From positions 1-46,174 of IMG/VR virus record IMGVR_UViG_3300028786_000013: a stretch of DNA of 46,174 nt; one strand, 5' to 3'. This document shows, in pieces, positions 40,656 through 46,174 of this stretch; position 1 is the first letter of the stretch; every line of letters begins with the position of its first letter. This DNA is from a virus. The translations under genes and the position numbers were made by a program. The notes beneath the pieces were generated by a model. It was not told where the DNA came from and did no database searches. It was given only the letters and a program-made list of their open reading frames with translations.

Positions 40656-41357
40656 ATGTCCTGTCCCCTGATCGCGAATGCGGACACGGTCCGCATCACC
40701 AGGCTCGACGCCTGTGGTCGTCCCATCTGTGCAGCCGACAGTGCATACGTGTTCGACTGCTTCGCCACGCTGGCCATGAACCCGAACGTCGACGATGGCA
40801 CCGACGTCGAGTACAAGGCGGCCAACGGGAAGCTCTGCGGGTTCAAGAAGGGCTGCCCGACCTTCAAGGGCTACGACCTGGAACTTCACTTCTTCTCGAT
40901 CAGCCCGGAGTTCGTCGACATCGCCACCGGCAACCCCGTGTATCACGGCTTCGACGGCGCGGCGATCGGCTACGACGACTGCGACGTGCAGTGCAAGAGC
41001 GGTTTCGCGCTGGAGCTGTGGGCGGAAGTCCTCGACGCCACCGCGTGCGAGCTGGACGCGACCGGGAAGTGGGTGTACTTCCTCCTCCCGTGGGTCACCA
41101 ACGGCGTCATCGGTGACCTGGAGGTCGGATCGGAAGCCGTGGACCTGTCGCTGACCGGCTCGACCCGCAACGGCGGCGGCTGGGGCGTCGGCCCGTACAA
41201 CGTCCAGCCCGCCGACCTGGCCGGCACTCCGGGGCCGCTGCTCACCCCGCTCGGCGCGACCTGCCACCGCCGGACGTTCATCACGTCCACGCCGCCGCCC
41301 ACCGTCACCTGCGACTACCAGCCAGTGGTCGGCACCCCGGCCGTGTGTGCGCCCTGA
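40656..41357 (+). CDS. Major tail protein (tail tube)
   Basis: 233 aa, ATG with GGGAGGTTGACGGC upstream. It resembles the major tail proteins of Streptomyces siphophages: MSCPLIANADTVRITRLDACG at the start, GCPTFKGYDLELHF and LLPWVTNGVIGDLEVGSEAV in the middle, ending with a short Cys-containing region. It forms the tube of the long non-contractile tail. That it precedes the head-tail connector genes is unusual; in most siphophages connectors come first. Cys residues at regular intervals may form disulfides in the tube. Confidence 0.8.
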   Translation: MSCPLIANADTVRITRLDACGRPICAADSAYVFDCFATLAMNPNVDDGTDVEYKAANGKLCGFKKGCPTFKGYDLELHFFSISPEFVDIATGNPVYHGFDGAAIGYDDCDVQCKSGFALELWAEVLDATACELDATGKWVYFLLPWVTNGVIGDLEVGSEAVDLSLTGSTRNGGGWGVGPYNVQPADLAGTPGPLLTPLGATCHRRTFITSTPPPTVTCDYQPVVGTPAVCAP

Positions 41358-41359
41358 TC

Positions 41360-42169
41360 ATGGCGCGAACTCGGCGTGAAGCCGAAGCATCGGACCGCGC
41401 GGTGACCGACTCCCCTACGGGAGAGGAGGCCGCCGCGCGGTCCGGCGCACCCAAGGCCAAGGCGCCGGCGCTGCCCGACCTGGTCGTGCCAGTCCGTCAA
41501 CTCCCGGCGAACGAACGGCTGCGCTACGCCCTGCGGTCGTGGGCCGCGCACCTTCCCCACCGCCGGGTGTGGCTGGTCGGCTACCGGCCCGTATGGACCG
41601 CTGGAGTCGGCCACATCCCCACCGTCCAGGACACCGCCGGCTACAGCATCACCGCGGCTGTGCGGGCGGCGTGCGAGCACCCGCGGGTGAGCGACCGCTT
41701 CCTGCTCCTGGACCCCGACGTGTTCCTCATGGCGCCGGCCGAGGAGGTCCCGGTGCTTCACGCCGGGCCGGTGCGCGACCTCGACCTCGGCCGCTACTGC
41801 GGATGCAGCTCGGGCCCGACGGCGCAGGGCGTGACCGAAACCCGCGACCTCCTCGCCTCCCTCGATCACCCGAACCCGCTCTCGTACGAGCTGGCCGTAC
41901 CGCTGCCCGTCGACAAGGCCGGGATCCTCGACGCCGTCAACCGCGCCGAGGGGCTGCCCACGGTGCACGTGCGGACCCTGTACGGGAACCTCGCCGGTAT
42001 CGGGGGCGAGCAGGCCGAGGACGTGAGGATCAACCACCGCGCGCCCCGCGACTACCAGGGGCAGCAGTTCGTGTCAGCCCGGCCGGACGCGTTCAACCAT
42101 GGCGCGGTGGGCCGGTACGTCCGCGATGCGTTCTGGGTGCCGTGCCGGTATGAGGAGGGCGGTGTCTGA
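41360..42169 (+). CDS. Glycosyltransferase-like protein in the virion operon
   Basis: 269 aa from the ATG at 41360; a GTG at 41345 is also in frame. Neither start has a clear ribosome site; the ATG is the more usual reading. The protein begins with a basic, Ala-rich linker, followed by a GT-A-like core: VVPVRQL, LRYALRSW, RVWLVGYRPVW, a DxD-type site LLLDPDVFL (D118, D120), and later FVSARPDAFNHGAVG. Glycosyltransferases encoded amid tail genes can glycosylate virion proteins in actinophages. The target here could be the adjacent major tail protein or the lectin-like fibres; this is inference. Confidence 0.6.
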   Translation: MARTRREAEASDRAVTDSPTGEEAAARSGAPKAKAPALPDLVVPVRQLPANERLRYALRSWAAHLPHRRVWLVGYRPVWTAGVGHIPTVQDTAGYSITAAVRAACEHPRVSDRFLLLDPDVFLMAPAEEVPVLHAGPVRDLDLGRYCGCSSGPTAQGVTETRDLLASLDHPNPLSYELAVPLPVDKAGILDAVNRAEGLPTVHVRTLYGNLAGIGGEQAEDVRINHRAPRDYQGQQFVSARPDAFNHGAVGRYVRDAFWVPCRYEEGGV

Positions 42170-42972
42170 TGTCGCTGCAGATCGGGCCGTGCGAGCCGTG
42201 GGGGCCACTGCAGCTGTGCTGCGACGTGACCGCCGTGGACCAGGAGGTCATCGACCGGTGGCAGCTGATCGCGTCACAGGTCTTGTGGGCCCTGTCCGGC
42301 AGGAGGCTCGGGCCGTGTCCGGTGACGGTCCGGCCGTGCCGGAAGTCGTGCCTCGACAACGGCCCGGTCAGCTGGCAGGCCGGGGTTGGTGCCGGCGGCT
42401 GGATCCCGTACATCGGCACTGACGGGCTGTGGCGGAACGCCTCGGTATGCGGCTGCAAGAGCGACTGCTCATGCACCGAGCTCTGCGAGATCTACCTACC
42501 CGGCCCGGTCTTCGACGTGGTCGAGGTCAACGATGGGGGCGAGATCCTCGTACCGGAGGCGTACCGGGTCGACGCCCCCGGCCGCCTGGTGCGCACCGAT
42601 GGGAAGTGCTGGCCAGACTGTCAGGACATGGTCGCCCCGCCAGGGACCGCCGGCACGCTGACCGTGACCTACCGGTGGGGCCTCCCGCTCGATGACGCCG
42701 CTATCGCCGCGGTGTCGGCGCTGGTGTGTCACCTGATCAGGGAGTGCACGCCCGGCTCCTGCGGTTGCAAGATCAACAAGAACGCGACCAGGGTCACCCG
42801 GCAAGGGTTCGAGGTCTCGATGGCGGACCCGACGCTGATCTACAGCGAGGGGCGTACCGGCATTCCCGAGGTCGACCTCTGGCTCATGACGGTCAACCCG
42901 TACCGGCTCACCTCGCCCTCGCGCGTGTACAGCCCTGACCTCAAGAGGCCGAGGGTGACGACGTGGCCGTGA
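42169..42972 (+). CDS. Head-tail adaptor, gp6-like
   Basis: 267 aa, TGATG junction with the previous gene and AGGAGGGCGG upstream. Helical N-terminus (DQEVIDRWQLIASQVLWALSG) and a C-terminal beta/alpha part with TYRWGLPLDDAAIAAVSALVCHLIREC fit the head-tail connector (gp6-type adaptor) fold seen in actinophages. It is unusually Cys-rich (CEPWGP, CPVTVRPCRKSCL, CGCKSDCSC, GSCGCK), with possible metal or disulfide sites absent from model phages. Assigned by position and fold rather than by motif. Confidence 0.65.
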   Translation: MSLQIGPCEPWGPLQLCCDVTAVDQEVIDRWQLIASQVLWALSGRRLGPCPVTVRPCRKSCLDNGPVSWQAGVGAGGWIPYIGTDGLWRNASVCGCKSDCSCTELCEIYLPGPVFDVVEVNDGGEILVPEAYRVDAPGRLVRTDGKCWPDCQDMVAPPGTAGTLTVTYRWGLPLDDAAIAAVSALVCHLIRECTPGSCGCKINKNATRVTRQGFEVSMADPTLIYSEGRTGIPEVDLWLMTVNPYRLTSPSRVYSPDLKRPRVTTWP

Positions 42973-43181
42973 TGAGCAATCTCGGCGGGAGGCTGCGCGA
43001 GGTGGCGCACCGCCGCGGCTGGATCGCGTCGCCGTCGCTCGCGTGGATGGGCGTGCCGTTTGGTCCGCTGAAGCGGGACCTGGCGGGCGAGGTCATGCGG
43101 GATATCGCCCGTAGCCACGATCCGCGTACGTGCCCGATCTGCTCCCTGCCGGACGAGGAAGAGGCAGCGGCATGGCTCTGA
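42963..43181 (+). CDS. 72-aa protein with CxxC, head-tail module
   Basis: GTG at 42963 has GAGGG eight bases before it; an ATG at 42972 would also overlap (TGATG) but has no ribosome site. It is Arg-rich and ends in CPICSLPDEEEAAAWL, a zinc-type CxxC. It overlaps its neighbours at both ends. Position suggests a connector-associated factor; unknown. Confidence 0.6.
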   Translation: MAVMSNLGGRLREVAHRRGWIASPSLAWMGVPFGPLKRDLAGEVMRDIARSHDPRTCPICSLPDEEEAAAWL

Positions 43182-43756
43182 AACCGACGGCCCTGGACGA
43201 CCTCGCGCAATTGGTGCTGGCCTGCGTGTGCGCCGCCCTCGACGAGACCGCGGCGAAGGTCGACGGGCAGCCCGGCTGCCCCGACTGCCGCACCTGCGTG
43301 GTCGCGGGCGCCCCGGCGTGGGACGACTGCGACTCGCCGTGTGACGGCGGCTCCGGCGGTCAGCTCACCGTGAACATCTCGCGCATGTATCCGACGACGA
43401 ACTTCCCGACCGAGGACCGCGAGGTACGGGGGCTGCGTACGTGCACGCCTCCGCCGCTGACCGCCGTCGACGTGGTCGTTACGCTCCTGCGGTGCGTGCC
43501 GACCACCGACGAGGGCGGTTGCGCGCCGACGTGCGGGGAGCTCGCCGAGGCCGCGCGGGTCATCCACATCGACGCGGTGACGGTGTACAACGCGATGCTC
43601 TGCTGCTTCCCCACCACCGGCACGAGGAGGAGGGGCCAGCGGTACGTCCTCGGGCAGTCGAGGATCCTGGACCCGCAGGGCGGCTGCGGGGGGATCGAGC
43701 AGCGCATCACCGTCGCCCTCGACGGGTGTGGTTGCCCCACTGAGCCGCCGCCGTGA
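43172..43756 (+). CDS. Head-tail connector/stopper-type protein
   Basis: 194 aa, starting at MALKPTAL with GAGGAAGAGG upstream. Helical start (LDDLAQLVLACVCAALDET) and several Cys pairs (CPDC, CDSPC, CVPT, CAPTC, CC), then a beta-rich end (RRGQRYVLGQSRI and GGIEQRITVALDGCGC). The position between the adaptor and the gp10-like protein is that of the stopper or tail terminator. The Cys content is again high. Confidence 0.6.
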   Translation: MALKPTALDDLAQLVLACVCAALDETAAKVDGQPGCPDCRTCVVAGAPAWDDCDSPCDGGSGGQLTVNISRMYPTTNFPTEDREVRGLRTCTPPPLTAVDVVVTLLRCVPTTDEGGCAPTCGELAEAARVIHIDAVTVYNAMLCCFPTTGTRRRGQRYVLGQSRILDPQGGCGGIEQRITVALDGCGCPTEPPP

Positions 43757-44130
43757 CCGTAGAGGTACGGATTGACCCCGGGCTCCTGCGGCGGCTCCTG
43801 CGCCGCCGTGGGGGCGCCGTAGAGCGCAGCCTGGCCAAGCGCACCCAACGGGTCGCGGAGATCGCCCAGCGCGAGGCGCCGGGGCATATGGGCGACTTCG
43901 TCACGTGGAAGATCACCGAGGGCCCGAAGGGATTGCAGGGCGTTGTCGTCTGTAACCACCCCGCCGTGCTCCTGGTCCTCAAGGGCACCGTGCCGCACCT
44001 GATCCGGCCGAGGAGGAAGCAGTTCCTTCGGTTCGAGGTCGACGGCCGGGTGGTGTACACCAAGCTCGTCCGGCACCCCGGTACGAAGCCGAACGACTTC
44101 ATGGCGAGGGCGCTGCACGAAGGCCGGTAG
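43753..44130 (+). CDS. HK97 gp10-like neck/tail protein
   Basis: 125 aa, GTG overlapping the previous stop (GTGA). The pattern (LRRLLRRRGGAVERSLAKRTQRVAEIAQREAP, then beta strands with LVLKGTVPHLIRP and a PNDFMARAL helix) matches the HK97 gp10-like family, which forms the neck or tail-terminator ring. The conserved PNDFMxxAL ending is typical. Last plus-strand gene before the minus-strand islet. Confidence 0.75.
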   Translation: MTVEVRIDPGLLRRLLRRRGGAVERSLAKRTQRVAEIAQREAPGHMGDFVTWKITEGPKGLQGVVVCNHPAVLLVLKGTVPHLIRPRRKQFLRFEVDGRVVYTKLVRHPGTKPNDFMARALHEGR

Positions 44131-44156
44131 ACCCGCGTGCAGCGCCCGGCGCGCGG

Positions 44157-44348
44157 TCAGCTGCCGTCGCCGCCCGACTGGCAGCACGATGTGGCATCGC
44201 ACGTCGACGAGGAAGACGTATCGGAGGATCCGACGTCGCTGCCGGTGTCGGGGTAGGTGGTGAGGAGCGACTCACTGCCCGATGGAGGAAACGTCGGTGT
44301 GGCGGCCGTCGGGGCGGGGCGCTTGCGGGGCTTGTCGCTGGTGGTCAT
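44157..44348 (-). CDS. 63-aa Ser/Thr-rich protein, minus-strand islet
   Basis: ATG at 44348; the longer in-frame reading lacks support. Lys/Arg-rich start, then low-complexity Ser/Thr/Pro with a Cys-rich end (TCDATSCCQSGG). No ribosome site is visible. It lies downstream of the zinc-peptide gene on the same strand, in a 620-bp stretch without plus-strand genes, which is why the minus-strand reading was accepted. Modest confidence. Confidence 0.4.
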   Translation of the reverse strand: MTTSDKPRKRPAPTAATPTFPPSGSESLLTTYPDTGSDVGSSDTSSSSTCDATSCCQSGGDGS

Positions 44349-44377
44349 GGGCACAGTGTGCCGTGTCCGAAACCCGG

Positions 44378-44626
44378 TCAAAAGAGCATGGGCTCCGGGG
44401 CGCCGGTCACCTCGTCGCCGTCCTCGCCGATCTCCAGCTGATGGCCCATGTTGGGCAGGTCGACGTCGGCCCCGGACGAGCGGCAGGACACCAGCGCACC
44501 CTGGTACTTCACCCGCTCACCGGGCCTGTCGTGGCGCCACAGCCGCCCCTTGCCGGGGCGCTCGGCGATAGGCCGCGTGGCCGTGGGCCGGCGGCACTCG
44601 GGACAGTGAACGCGTGGGAACTGCAC
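44378..44626 (-). CDS. 82-aa zinc-knuckle protein, minus-strand islet
   Basis: GTG start at 44626. The opening VHCPECRRPTATRP (C8, C11) is a typical zinc-ribbon head, continued by RPGKGRLWRHDRPG and SCRSS. It resembles small Streptomyces and actinophage peptides of the same type. It forms a two-gene islet oriented against the virion operon, just before late element C. Expressed perhaps early or in lysogeny, unlike its neighbours. Confidence 0.55.
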   Translation of the reverse strand: MQFPRVHCPECRRPTATRPIAERPGKGRLWRHDRPGERVKYQGALVSCRSSGADVDLPNMGHQLEIGEDGDEVTGAPEPMLF

Positions 44627-44702
44627 CCGTCCAGTGTCCCGGAGACCCTGTGCCGGTGTGTACGGAATTGCTCACCGGGCCTGCGGGTACCCTTCCGTGC
44701 TG

Positions 44703-44724
44703 CGCCGCTGGTTTTGGGCCGGGC
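44703..44724 (+). promoter_or_regulatory. Start-associated late element, copy C (tail chaperone)
   Basis: 22-bp element identical to copy B, 26 nt before the GTG at 44751. TACCCT at 44688-44693 takes the place of TATGCT. It sits downstream of the minus-strand islet, which fits a new start of late transcription here. Confidence 0.75.
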
Positions 44725-44750
44725 GACCGGGCACGAGAAGAGGGCACACC

Positions 44751-45278
44751 GTGGCACGCAAGCAGTTCACGATCAGGACAGAACCCCACGTCGCAGAAGT
44801 CGCCGGCGTCGAGCTGACCTTCGTCCCCGAGGTCTACGGGGATGAGTTCCTGGACGCCTACACCGCGCTCCAGGAGGCGCAGAAAGCGGCCGGCGTCGAC
44901 CTGACCGACCTGGCGAACGTCGACGCCGACAAGATCCGCGACGTCACGCGATCGCTGCGTACGTTCCTGAACCAATTCAAGACCCCGGACTCGCCGCCCC
45001 TGCTGGTCCGCTACGACGTCGTCAAGGGCGCCAAGACGCTGGAGTCCTACGAGAGCCGGGACGAGGCCGACAAGCACGCCGCGAAGACGGCCGGGGCCAC
45101 CGTCGTTGACGCCTCGCTGCGGCTGCCTGACCGCGTGCTCGTCGAGCTCCTCGAATGGGTCGTTGGCCTGTACGGAGGTGACGAGGAGGAGCGCCCCCCT
45201 ACGTCGTCCACCGACTCATCGAGTGCATCACCGCCTCGTGGTCCTCGTGGGAAGGTCAGCTCGCGCTCGCGGGGGTAG
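44751..45278 (+). CDS. Tail assembly chaperone G
   Basis: 175 aa, GTG after AGAGGGCACACC. It starts ARKQFTIRTEPHVAEVAGVEL, a beta segment, then a helical middle (FLDAYTALQEAQKAAGVDL) and DRVLVELLEWVVGLYGGDEEE, typical of gpG-type chaperones that lie before the tape measure gene. Reading beyond the slippery site in frame gives a short Ser/Pro/Arg-rich end (TSSTDSSSASPPRG) that looks like an unselected tail. The biological partner is the frameshifted G-T form. Confidence 0.8.
   Translation: MARKQFTIRTEPHVAEVAGVELTFVPEVYGDEFLDAYTALQEAQKAAGVDLTDLANVDADKIRDVTRSLRTFLNQFKTPDSPPLLVRYDVVKGAKTLESYESRDEADKHAAKTAGATVVDASLRLPDRVLVELLEWVVGLYGGDEEERPPTSSTDSSSASPPRGPRGKVSSRSRG
45194..45200 (+). other. Programmed -1 frameshift site
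   Basis: C CCC CCT in the zero frame (codons CCC at 45195-45197 and CCT at 45198-45200). Both P- and A-site tRNAs can re-pair with CCC after slipping back by one, and reading continues with TAC at 45200. The -1 frame is open from here to 45526 and codes for a helical protein with a sensible composition. This fits the conserved tail-chaperone frameshift of siphophages. Confidence 0.85.
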
Positions 45279-45526
45279 ACGTGCACGGGTGGACCCTGCG
45301 CACGATGATCAACGCTGCCGAGGAGGCCATCGAGCAGTCCGCGGCCGACGAGAGCGAGCGGGCGCGGAACCGCGCGAAGCTGTACGCGCCACCCCGGCCG
45401 GCACGCCGCGCCGGTGGACGCCGTCCGAGGCCGCCCCGGGTCCCGGTGAAGGCGATCGATGCCGAGGCGATGATGGCGCAGCTGGCGGCCGAGGACGCCA
45501 GGGTGTCCGGGATGCGCACCAGCTAA
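45200..45526 (+). CDS. Tail assembly chaperone T, reached by -1 frameshift (G-T fusion 44751-45526)
   Basis: The -1 frame after the slippery site gives 108 codons: YVVHRLIECITASWSSWEG, then LALAGVDVHGWTLRTMINAAE, a charged helix with ESERARNRAKLYAPP, and the end EAMMAQLAAEDARVSG. Joined to the 150 residues before the slip the product is 258 aa. In siphophages G and G-T coat the tape measure protein and bring tail tube subunits. No own start or ribosome site is needed; an internal ATG at 45281-45283-type GTG start exists but is not expected to be used. Confidence 0.8.
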   Translation, partial: YVVHRLIECITASWSSWEGQLALAGVDVHGWTLRTMINAAEEAIEQSAADESERARNRAKLYAPPRPARRAGGRRPRPPRVPVKAIDAEAMMAQLAAEDARVSGMRTS

Positions 45527-45534
45527 CCTGAGAT

Positions 45535-45556
45535 CGCCGCTGGTTCTGGGCCGGGC
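45535..45556 (+). promoter_or_regulatory. Start-associated late element, copy D (tape measure)
   Basis: 22-bp element identical to copy A, 27 nt before the GTG at 45584; TAACCT (45524-45529) overlaps the chaperone stop codon. In this copy the last bases of the element pair with a downstream segment (CCGGGCAAC with GTTGCCCGG, 45551-45559 and 45575-45583), forming a hairpin that covers the ribosome site. Confidence 0.75.
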
Positions 45557-45583
45557 AACTATCACGACACGTGAGGTTGCCCG

Positions 45584-46174
45584 GTGGCCACGGAAGAGGA
45601 CTTCGGTTCTGCCCGGATTACGGTGGAACTCGATGACGCCGGCGCGGTCGCTGATGCGCGTGGCCTGGCCGTACGGATCCAACAGGCACTAGACCGCGGT
45701 ACCCGTAACGTCGGTGCTCAGATCCGGCGCAACGTCCAGCGAGGCCTTAACGGGACGTCGGTCGCCGTGCGAGTCGAGCCGGACCTTCGCGGGTTCCGTA
45801 CGGCCCTGCAACAGCAGCTCCGGGGCCTGGACGCCGTGGCGGTGCGCGTCACGCCGGACACGACCAGGTTCCGCACGGCACTGACCGCCCAACTGAGCAC
45901 CCTGCCTGACGCCCTTGTGCGCGTCGCACCGGACACCGACCGGTTCCGTGCGGTGCTCACTGCCCAGCTCCGTGGCCTGCCTGACGCCCTTGTGCGCGTC
46001 GCACCGGACACCGGCCGGTTCCGTACGCTCCTCGCCGCCCAGCTCCGCGGCCTGGACCCGGTGGCCGTGCGCGTCGCCCCGGACACGACCAGGTTCCGCA
46101 CGCTCCTCGCCGCCCAACTGCGCGGCCTGGACGCGGTGGCCGTGCGGGTGACGGCCAACACCGACCGGTTCCGC
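45584..46174 (+). CDS. Tape measure protein, partial (runs off the window)
   Basis: GTG with CACGTGAGG upstream; open to the last base, at least 197 codons, so the 3' end is missing. The first 60 residues form an acidic then basic helical region (ALDRGTRNVGAQIRRNVQRGL). From residue 62 a 25-residue repeat VRV.PDT.RFR..L.AQLRGLDAVA runs in five full copies and into a sixth. Position after the G/G-T chaperones identifies it as the tape measure, which sets tail length and is ejected with the DNA. The repeat array may give the chain its regular helical pitch or bind chaperones. Confidence 0.85.
   Translation, partial: MATEEDFGSARITVELDDAGAVADARGLAVRIQQALDRGTRNVGAQIRRNVQRGLNGTSVAVRVEPDLRGFRTALQQQLRGLDAVAVRVTPDTTRFRTALTAQLSTLPDALVRVAPDTDRFRAVLTAQLRGLPDALVRVAPDTGRFRTLLAAQLRGLDPVAVRVAPDTTRFRTLLAAQLRGLDAVAVRVTANTDRFR
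45767..46174 (+). repeat. 75-bp tandem repeats in tape measure gene
   Basis: Five complete and one partial copy of a 75-bp unit, coding for the 25-aa repeat. Units 2 and 3 share the LPDAL form at the junction and units 4-6 share LDPVA or LDAVA, so the array has grown by unequal exchange in pairs. Neighbouring units are nearly identical in DNA as well as protein. Confidence 0.85.

Noticed and set aside
44257-44845. Plus-strand open frames through the gap 44131-44750
   Set aside because: Arg/Pro/Gly-rich shadows without ribosome sites, running over late element C and into the chaperone gene; the minus strand carries a zinc-type peptide instead.
1-46174. tRNA genes, integrase, attachment sites, lysis genes, CRISPR arrays
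   Set aside because: Nothing convincing was seen by eye on either strand; their absence from the window does not exclude them from the rest of the genome.

Overview
The window is a stretch of a temperate-type actinobacteriophage or phage-plasmid genome, most likely from a Streptomyces host. The evidence is very high G+C, dense short-overlap operons (ATGA, GTGA, TGATG), frequent GTG starts, a contiguous siphovirus virion cassette, and, at the left, accessory genes that resemble Streptomyces plasmid or integrative-element genes (acidic, proline-rich membrane proteins like plasmid-spread proteins, a PP2C phosphatase, a KorB-type HTH protein). No integrase, lysis gene, DNA polymerase or tRNA was seen, so this is part of a larger genome. 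The last gene (tape measure) runs off the right edge.

Layout. (1) 21-2786, plus strand: three membrane or acidic proteins plus a 55-aa zinc-knuckle/TM peptide, closed by a strong bidirectional terminator. (2) 2907-4746, minus strand: five small genes including a GIY-YIG-like nuclease and a putative HTH regulator at the head. (3) 4753-4880: divergent control region with a near-consensus promoter whose -35/-10 spacer contains an inverted repeat. The same promoter/operator recurs at 8075-8120. (4) 4930-12239, plus strand: early or accessory genes, five consecutive genes of this run each followed by a short GC hairpin, ending with a lipoprotein. A cluster of GGACA/TGTCC words lies at 11161-11278. 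(5) 12425-18520: two paralogous ParB/sulfiredoxin-fold proteins with near-identical leaders, two tandem DpdA-like transglycosylases, then QueC, QueD, QueE and FolE. These four make preQ0 from GTP, and the DpdA-like enzymes would place it in DNA, so the phage probably replaces some guanines with 7-deazaguanine as an anti-restriction measure. (6) 18612-30549: small and large terminase, a minus-strand gene, a DUF1360-like membrane protein, portal, three overlapping zinc-knuckle peptides, a 1292-aa MuF/2H-phosphoesterase/prohead-protease fusion, and the major capsid protein. (7) 30546-40570: a C2H2 zinc-finger protein followed by about 9.4 kb of large adhesin-like structural genes (L-type lectin, beta-helix, H-type lectin, a Cys-rich tandem pair). 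(8) 40656-46174: major tail protein, a glycosyltransferase-like gene, head-tail connectors, a two-gene minus-strand islet, tail assembly chaperones with a -1 frameshift at a C CCC CCT slippery site, and the tape measure protein with 25-aa repeats.

Two features stand out. The first is the modification locus with duplicated ParB-like and DpdA-like genes. The second is a 22-bp start-associated element found four times (27953, 40608, 44703, 45535), always 26-28 nt upstream of a major late gene start and shortly after a TAnnCT hexamer, which looks like a late-gene leader or regulatory signal of this phage.
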